From DATLED01 sp035525495 (lineage in GTDB: Bacteria; Actinomycetota; Acidimicrobiia; Acidimicrobiales; CADCTF01), in NCBI GenBank assembly GCA_035525495.1, contig DATLED010000098.1, positions 3,150-67,149 of the forward strand: a stretch of 64,000 nucleotides of DNA, read 5' to 3'. A program made the position numbers and the translations under genes. Position 1 is the stretch's first letter, and every line of letters starts with the position of its first letter. Positions 59,809 to 64,000 of this stretch are shown here, piece by piece. Under the pieces are notes generated by a model, which did not search any database, was not told the origin of the DNA, and was given only the letters and a program-made list of their open reading frames with translations.

Positions 59809-60411
59809 TCAAGTCGGGTTGCCGAGGTCCGGCAGCTCGGCGAACGCGGCGAAGGCGTCGCGGCCGACAGGGTCGGGTGTCGTGCCGGACTCGAGGGTCG
59901 GCACCTCGATGGGCACGCCGTCGAGGGTGAAGCGGACGGCGGTCACGTTCGGCAGCTGGGTCGCCGTGTAGACGATCTGGGCGAGGGCGAGCACCTGCTC
60001 CGCCGGCGGCCCCTTGGCGAACTCGGGGCTCAGGTCGACGAGGTAGGTGCCGGGCGGATCGACGGCGCGGGCCTGCACGGCGGCGGTGGCGTCGATGGCC
60101 GACCGGACGCCCTCGCCGACCTCGTCCTCCTGCACACCGAAGAGCAGCGCAGTGAGGGCCTTGGGGACCGACGCCGGCGCGTTGACCTGTCGGACCTTGG
60201 CGATCATCCGGTCGTTCTTCACGAAGTAGACGAGCACCGGCTCGCGTGGGACCGAGGGCGTGGGCGCGCTCGTGGTCGTCGTCGGCGCGTCTTCGAGGAG
60301 GTCGTAGGGGATGCGACCGGCGGAGATGTCGCGCGGCGCGGGGTCGCCCTGGACACCGCACGCAGCGACGAAGACCGCACCCAGCGCGACGACGAGCCCG
60401 AGGCGCTTCAC
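59809..60411 (-). CDS. GerMN-domain lipoprotein
   Basis: 200 residues. The signal LGLVVALGAVFVAACG has a good lipobox. A Thr-rich linker leads into a GerMN domain (VLVYFVKNDRMIAKVRQVNA, SVPKALTALLFGVQEDEVG, GTYLVDLSPEF, IVYTATQLPNVTAVRFTLDG). It sits where lpqB follows mtrAB in actinobacteria, but lacks the C-terminal beta-propeller of LpqB. It probably modulates the kinase from outside the membrane (inference). GTG 60411 overlaps the kinase as GTGA. Confidence 0.87.
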   Translation of the reverse strand: MKRLGLVVALGAVFVAACGVQGDPAPRDISAGRIPYDLLEDAPTTTTSAPTPSVPREPVLVYFVKNDRMIAKVRQVNAPASVPKALTALLFGVQEDEVGEGVRSAIDATAAVQARAVDPPGTYLVDLSPEFAKGPPAEQVLALAQIVYTATQLPNVTAVRFTLDGVPIEVPTLESGTTPDPVGRDAFAAFAELPDLGNPT

Positions 60412-61796
60412 GGCGCCGCCGGGAGCTCGACGACGAAGCGCGCCCCGATGCCGCCGGGACCGTCCTCGACCCACACCGTCCCTCCGTGGAGCCGAACGTG
60501 CTCGACGACGAGGGCGAGGCCGAGCCCGGACCCGACGCCGGCGCCGCGCCGTCCCGCCGCCGAGCCGCGGAAGAAGCGCTCGAACACCTTCGTCCGCTCG
60601 GCCTCCGGGACGCCCGCGCCCCGGTCGTCGACGACGACGCGGACCGTCCCGTTCTCGCGGACGACGCCGACGTTGGTGGCGCCACCGCCATAGGCCGCCG
60701 CGTTCTCGACGAGGTTGACGACGACGCGCTCGAGGCGACGCTTGTCGCCCAGGACGGTCGCCGGCACCGGCCCGCGGTCGACCGACAACGGAACCTCGGC
60801 GCCGGTGGAAGGCCTGCCGGCGAGGGCGTGGCGGACGAGCTCGCGCACGTCGAGCACCTCGACCTCGAGCTCGGCCACGCCGGCGTCGAAGCGGGAGATC
60901 TCGAGGAGGTCCTCGACCATGCGCTGGAAGCGCTGCACGTCGGCGTCGAGCAGGTCGAGCGCCGCCTGCGAGCGAGGGCCGAGCTCGTCGCGCCGCGCGC
61001 GGAGCACGTCGAGGGACGTGGACAGCGTCGTGAGCGGCGACCGCAGCTCGTGGCTGACGTTCGACGCGAACTGCGCGTCTCTCTGGATGCGGTCGGAGAG
61101 GGCGTCGACCATCGAGTTGAACGAGTTGGCGAGGGGCGCCAGGTCGCGGTCGGGCGTGGAGACGAGGCGGATGTCGAGGGCGCCTTTGGCGATGGCGGCC
61201 GCCGCGTCCGATACGCCCGACAGGGGGCGCAGCACCCGGGCGCTGGCCCAGCGGCCGACCGCAGCGCCCGCCATCGTCGTCAGCAGCGCCGCTCCGGTCA
61301 GGGAGTAGCCGAGGATGTCGAGGGTCCGCTCGACCTCGGCGAGGGAGAAGGCCTCGAAGAACTCCGCCGATGCCCGCGGGATCGGCACGCCGACGGCGAG
61401 CCAGGGTTCGTGCCCGACGTGGAAGCGCTGCTGTGCTGGCGTTCCGGCGGCGATGCGGGTGCGGAGGTTCGACGGGATGACGTCGCGCCCGACGACGAGT
61501 GAGCTGGCGAACCACCGGTCGTCCACGTGGAGGACCACGCCGCCCGGGCCCTGGCTCTCCATCGAACCGAGCACGCGGGTGATGCCGCCGGGCGCCCGCA
61601 TGCCATCGCGCGCCACGCGGGCGTTGACGAAGGCCTGCGACCGGGCGCTGGACTCGCGTTGCTGGACGAGGTTCGTGCGGACGAGGCCATAGGTGAGCGC
61701 CGACAGGACCGTCGAGAGAGCGAGCGCGCCGAGGGCGAAGGCGACGGTCACCCGGGCCCGCAGCCCCAGCCGCCCCCGCCGGCCCGAGGCAGTCAC
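60408..61796 (-). CDS. MtrB-like sensor histidine kinase
   Basis: 462 residues. Two membrane helices (VAFALGALALSTVLSALTYG and DILGYSLTGAALLTTMAGAA) flank an extracytoplasmic sensor of about 125 residues. HAMP region RPLSGVSDAAAAIAKGALDI, H-box FASNVSHELRSPLTTLSTSL, N-box NLVENAAAYGGGATN, G1 VVDDRGAGVPE and G2 GVGSGLGLALVVEHV are intact. GTG 61796 overlaps the regulator as GTGA. It probably governs wall or osmotic responses, as MtrAB does. Confidence 0.93.
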   Translation of the reverse strand: MTASGRRGRLGLRARVTVAFALGALALSTVLSALTYGLVRTNLVQQRESSARSQAFVNARVARDGMRAPGGITRVLGSMESQGPGGVVLHVDDRWFASSLVVGRDVIPSNLRTRIAAGTPAQQRFHVGHEPWLAVGVPIPRASAEFFEAFSLAEVERTLDILGYSLTGAALLTTMAGAAVGRWASARVLRPLSGVSDAAAAIAKGALDIRLVSTPDRDLAPLANSFNSMVDALSDRIQRDAQFASNVSHELRSPLTTLSTSLDVLRARRDELGPRSQAALDLLDADVQRFQRMVEDLLEISRFDAGVAELEVEVLDVRELVRHALAGRPSTGAEVPLSVDRGPVPATVLGDKRRLERVVVNLVENAAAYGGGATNVGVVRENGTVRVVVDDRGAGVPEAERTKVFERFFRGSAAGRRGAGVGSGLGLALVVEHVRLHGGTVWVEDGPGGIGARFVVELPAAP

Positions 61797-62473
61797 GGCT
61801 GGAGCTTGTAGCCGAGGCCCCGGACGGTGACGACGAACCGAGGGTCGGCGGCGTCCGGTTCGATCTTGGCCCGCAACCGGCGGACGTGGACGTCGACGAG
61901 GCGCCCGTCGCCGAAGTACCCGTAGCCCCACACGCGGTCGAGCAACTGCTCGCGGCTGAGCACCTTGTTGGGGTTGCCCGCGAGCTCGCACAGGAGCCGG
62001 AACTCGGTCTTCGTGAGGTGGATCGCGGTCCCGTCCCGCTCGACCGTGCCGGCTTCGGGCGACACGACGAGGCCGTCGAAGGTCATGACGGACGGCCCGG
62101 CGTCGTTCGTGCGCACCCGGCGGAGCAAGGCGCGGATGCGGGCCGAGAGCTCCTTGGCCACGAACGGCTTGGTGACGTAATCGTCGGCACCCGCCTCGAG
62201 CCCGGCGACGACGTCATGGGTGTCGGTGCGGGCCGTCACCATGACGATGGGGACGTCGCTCGTGCGGCGGATCGCCCGGCACACGTCGAACCCGTCCACC
62301 CCCGGCAGCATCACGTCGATGAGGACGACGTCGGCGGGAGCGGCGGCGAACGCCTCGAGGGCCTCCTCGCCGCTCGCCGCCTCGATGACGAGGTAGCCCT
62401 CGTCTTCGAGGGCCAGTCGCATCGACGCCCGGATCCGCTCGTCGTCCTCGATCGTGAGGATGCGCGAGCTCAT
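61793..62473 (-). CDS. MtrA-like OmpR-family response regulator
   Basis: 226 residues. Receiver domain with acidic pocket TIEDDERIRAS, phosphoacceptor Asp in VVLIDVMLPGVDGFDVCRAI, Thr in VMVTARTDTHD and Lys in DYVTKPF. The C-terminal winged helix carries LTKTEFRLLCELAGNPNKVL and VDVHVRRLRAKIEPD. First gene of the regulator-kinase-lipoprotein operon, next to tRNA-Ala. Confidence 0.95.
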   Translation of the reverse strand: MSSRILTIEDDERIRASMRLALEDEGYLVIEAASGEEALEAFAAAPADVVLIDVMLPGVDGFDVCRAIRRTSDVPIVMVTARTDTHDVVAGLEAGADDYVTKPFVAKELSARIRALLRRVRTNDAGPSVMTFDGLVVSPEAGTVERDGTAIHLTKTEFRLLCELAGNPNKVLSREQLLDRVWGYGYFGDGRLVDVHVRRLRAKIEPDAADPRFVVTVRGLGYKLQP

Positions 62474-62498
62474 CGTGCAGGCACGGCTGCGTATCCGG

Positions 62499-62571
62499 TG
62501 GAGGTGATGGGAATCGAACCCACGGCCTCGACATTGCGAACGTCGCGCTCTACCAACTGAGCCACACCCCC
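62499..62571 (-). tRNA. tRNA-Ala (anticodon CGC)
   Basis: 73 bases on the minus strand. Acceptor GGGGGTG pairs with CACCTCC, including the G3-U70 pair that identifies alanine tRNAs. The anticodon arm CGACG/TGTCG has loop TTCGCAA. T arm GTGGG/CCCAT, loop TTCGATT. Discriminator A; CCA not encoded. Confidence 0.95.
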
Positions 62572-62688
62572 GAAGGAGCCCTCAGGATAGTCCGGGCGGC
62601 TACGCCTCCAGCGCCGCGTGGAGCCAGATCGCACGAGCCGGTGTCGCCAGCTCGTCCGGCGACCCGAGCCGAGCGTGCGGCGATGCGG

Positions 62689-63198
62689 TCAGTTGGTGCG
62701 GCGGAGCAGCAGCGCCGGCTCGGACGCGGCCGCCGTGGGGAGGAAGCGCACCTTCAGCTCGCGCTCGGCCTCCAGGTTGCGCAGGTACACGAGGGCACCG
62801 ACGTAGGCGACGAACAGGACGTCGACGAGGAGGTGGATCGTCCAGAGGATGCGCAGCATCGGGACGGCGCCGAGGACGAGCGAGGCGCCCATGGCGACGA
62901 GGAGGCCGACGAAGATGTCACGGCGCCGCTTGATCGTCTGGCGGCTGCGCCCGAGCCGGAGCGGCGCGACGGCGGCGGACGGTCCCGCGACCTGGATGGG
63001 CCGGATGGGGACGACCCGCCCGGGAATCGTCGAGGGCCCGACGGGGCCGGCGGGGGCGCTGCGGGCCAGGACGTGGAGCTGCCGGCGGAAGTCGCTGATG
63101 GAGCCCGAGGGGCGGTGCTCCGACCGAGCCCGGAGGATCGGCGGGAGCAGGAAAGCTGCCCAGACTGCTGCGAGCACGATCAGGACCACGACGCCCAA
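62689..63198 (-). CDS. SepX/GlpR-like divisome membrane protein
   Basis: 169 residues. N-terminal helix LIVLAAVWAAFLLPPILRA, then the short conserved SISDFRRQLHVLAR, a linker, and two further helices near the C-terminus (VGLLVAMGASLVLGAVPMLR and LVDVLFVAYVGALVYL). The pattern matches actinobacterial SepX/GlpR, a partner of the divisome and of the MoeA-like Glp. The nearby moaC fits that molybdopterin-gene neighbourhood. Start codon uncertain: TTG 63198 or the GTG nine bases later. TAGGGT is a likely -10. Confidence 0.68.
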   Translation of the reverse strand: MGVVVLIVLAAVWAAFLLPPILRARSEHRPSGSISDFRRQLHVLARSAPAGPVGPSTIPGRVVPIRPIQVAGPSAAVAPLRLGRSRQTIKRRRDIFVGLLVAMGASLVLGAVPMLRILWTIHLLVDVLFVAYVGALVYLRNLEAERELKVRFLPTAAASEPALLLRRTN

Positions 63199-63404
63199 GA
63201 CTCCCTCGACCTACCCTCTGTGCTTGGCGACGGTACGCCACCTGGTGTGCTCACAGGTGGATGCTGCGGTGCTGCCTGGCGGTACTTCGCCACGGGTGCG
63301 GCGGCCACCTTCCTAGTCCGAGTGAGGTGACGCCCGCCACTTCCGCTAACTCCAGCTAGCACCTTACACGGTGCCGCCGGCCCCGGCGCCGAGCAAGACC
63401 GAGC
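63199..63404. other. Longest gene-free gap: several short hairpins, no clear gene
   Basis: This 206-base gap follows moaC on the minus strand. It contains the hairpins GCACC/GGTGC, GCTA/TAGC, TGGCG/CGCCA and CCACCTG/CAGGTGG in succession, ending in the TAGGGT promoter-like box of the SepX-like gene. I could not match it to a known riboswitch or small RNA. Confidence 0.5.
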
Positions 63405-63914
63405 TCAGAAGCTGGAGGTGCCGGAGCCGTTGGTGTTGGGCTCGCGGCGCCAGATGCCGGACTTCCCCCCGGTCTTCTCCCAGAGGGCGCACTCCCCGAT
63501 CACCATGCCGCGGTCGGTGGACTTGCACATGTCGTAGATCGTGAGGGCGGCGACCGTGCAGGCGGTGAGCGCCTCCATCTCGACGCCGGTGCGGTCGACG
63601 GTCTCGACCTGCGCCTCGACCTCGATGAAATCGTCGTCGAGGTGGAAGTTCACGTAGACGGACCCGATCGTCAGCTGGTGGCACAGCGGGATCAGGTCGG
63701 GCGTCTTCTTGGCCGCCTGGATGCCGGCGACCCGGGCGACGGCGAGGACGTCGCCCTTGGTGACGGCGTTGTTGGCGACCTTGGCCGTCGTCTCCGCCGC
63801 CATGAAGACCTTGCAGCGGGCGATGGCCCGGCGGTGCGTCGGGTCCTTCGGCGTGACGTCCACCATGCGGGCTCGGCCCAACGGATCCAGGTGGGTGAAG
63901 CCCCGGTCGCTCAT
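63405..63914 (-). CDS. moaC: Cyclic pyranopterin monophosphate synthase
   Basis: 169 residues. Motifs are FTHLDPLGRARMVDVTPKD, GDVLAVARVAGIQAAKKTPD, LIPLCHQLTIGSVYV, VETVDRTGVEMEALTAC and AALTIYDMCKSTDRGMVIG, with the catalytic Lys and Asp. It makes cPMP, the first stable intermediate of molybdopterin. It could supply the cox-type enzyme. Leaderless start: TAGACT lies 8 bases before ATG 63914. Confidence 0.97.
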   Translation of the reverse strand: MSDRGFTHLDPLGRARMVDVTPKDPTHRRAIARCKVFMAAETTAKVANNAVTKGDVLAVARVAGIQAAKKTPDLIPLCHQLTIGSVYVNFHLDDDFIEVEAQVETVDRTGVEMEALTACTVAALTIYDMCKSTDRGMVIGECALWEKTGGKSGIWRREPNTNGSGTSSF

Positions 63915-63950
63915 GCGCCGTGAGTCTAACGACGCACCCCCAACCTGGCG

Positions 63951-63998
63951 TTTTGGGTCCTGCATTGCACGCTGGGGCATGCAATTCGGGTCCCAAAA
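63951..63998. repeat. TTTTGGG-framed palindrome 4
   Basis: TTTTGGG (63951-63957) pairs with CCCAAAA (63992-63998), CC with GG inside it, and ATTGCA (63964-63969) with TGCAAT (63980-63985). It is less perfect than the other three but shares the outer frame. It lies upstream of moaC at the window edge. Confidence 0.75.
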
Positions 63999-64000
63999 GG

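Noticed and set aside
63199..63404. SRP RNA, Moco or cobalamin riboswitch in the gap
   Set aside because: None of the conserved cores of these RNAs could be found on either strand.

Overview
The window is a high-GC actinobacterial chromosome segment, most likely from an uncultured or poorly described member of the class Acidimicrobiia. The placement is inference, based on: tiny actinobacterial ribosomal proteins of the bS22 and bL37 type; FtsB and SepX/GlpR-like divisome proteins; an MtrAB-like two-component pair with a lipoprotein gene; a LAxTG-type surface protein; and the order metG-tatD-(wall protein)-ksgA-ispE followed by bS22, tRNA-Gln, glmU, prs, rplY, pth, mfd, mazG, eno and ftsB, which resembles the order known from mycobacteria. 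Coding density is extreme. No stretch longer than about 210 bases lacks a gene, and most neighbours overlap by 4 bases (ATGA, GTGA, TTGA and apparently CTGA). I found no insertion sequence, phage gene or CRISPR array.

Layout. Positions 1-4.9 kb hold a truncated aminotransferase, a Cys-rich protein, a flavoprotein, a RIO kinase, Ppx/GppA and a DUF501 protein. Positions 4.8-18.4 kb are a metabolic island lying between ftsB and DUF501-ppx, which are adjacent in mycobacteria. It contains a molybdenum-hydroxylase (CO dehydrogenase-like) cluster, coxS-coxM-coxD-coxE-xdhC-xdhC-two DUF1707/LiaF-like proteins-mocA-coxG, with no intact large subunit. It also holds a beta-lactamase-fold hydrolase, an amino-acid-oxidase-like flavoprotein, an M81 peptidase, a short apparent relic of a large-subunit N-terminus, and a cobalt-type nitrile hydratase operon. 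Positions 18.4-39.9 kb are the housekeeping backbone. Positions 40-53 kb are mixed genes in divergent and convergent pairs, including a SelW-like selenoprotein gene with an in-frame UGA and a SECIS-like hairpin. Positions 53.3-59.7 kb are a treX-treY-treZ trehalose operon. Positions 59.8-62.5 kb are a GerMN lipoprotein, histidine kinase and response regulator operon, followed by tRNA-Ala(CGC), a SepX/GlpR-like protein and moaC.

Main unusual observations: (1) a UGA-containing SelW-like gene missed by ordinary ORF calling; (2) four genes (DUF501, pth, ksgA, coaA-like) whose only sensible start is CTG, three of them in CTGA stop/start overlaps; (3) four intergenic palindromes with different interiors but the same outer frame (TTTG/CAAA); (4) a DUF1707-LiaF-like-class III cyclase fusion beside its cyclase-free paralogue inside the cox cluster; (5) a cox cluster lacking coxL, with a possible coxL N-terminal relic behind an intact promoter; (6) a GlmU lacking its acetyltransferase half; (7) about twenty genes with a TANNNT -10 box 6-11 bases before the start codon, indicating widespread leaderless transcription, sometimes with the previous gene's TAG stop forming part of the box.
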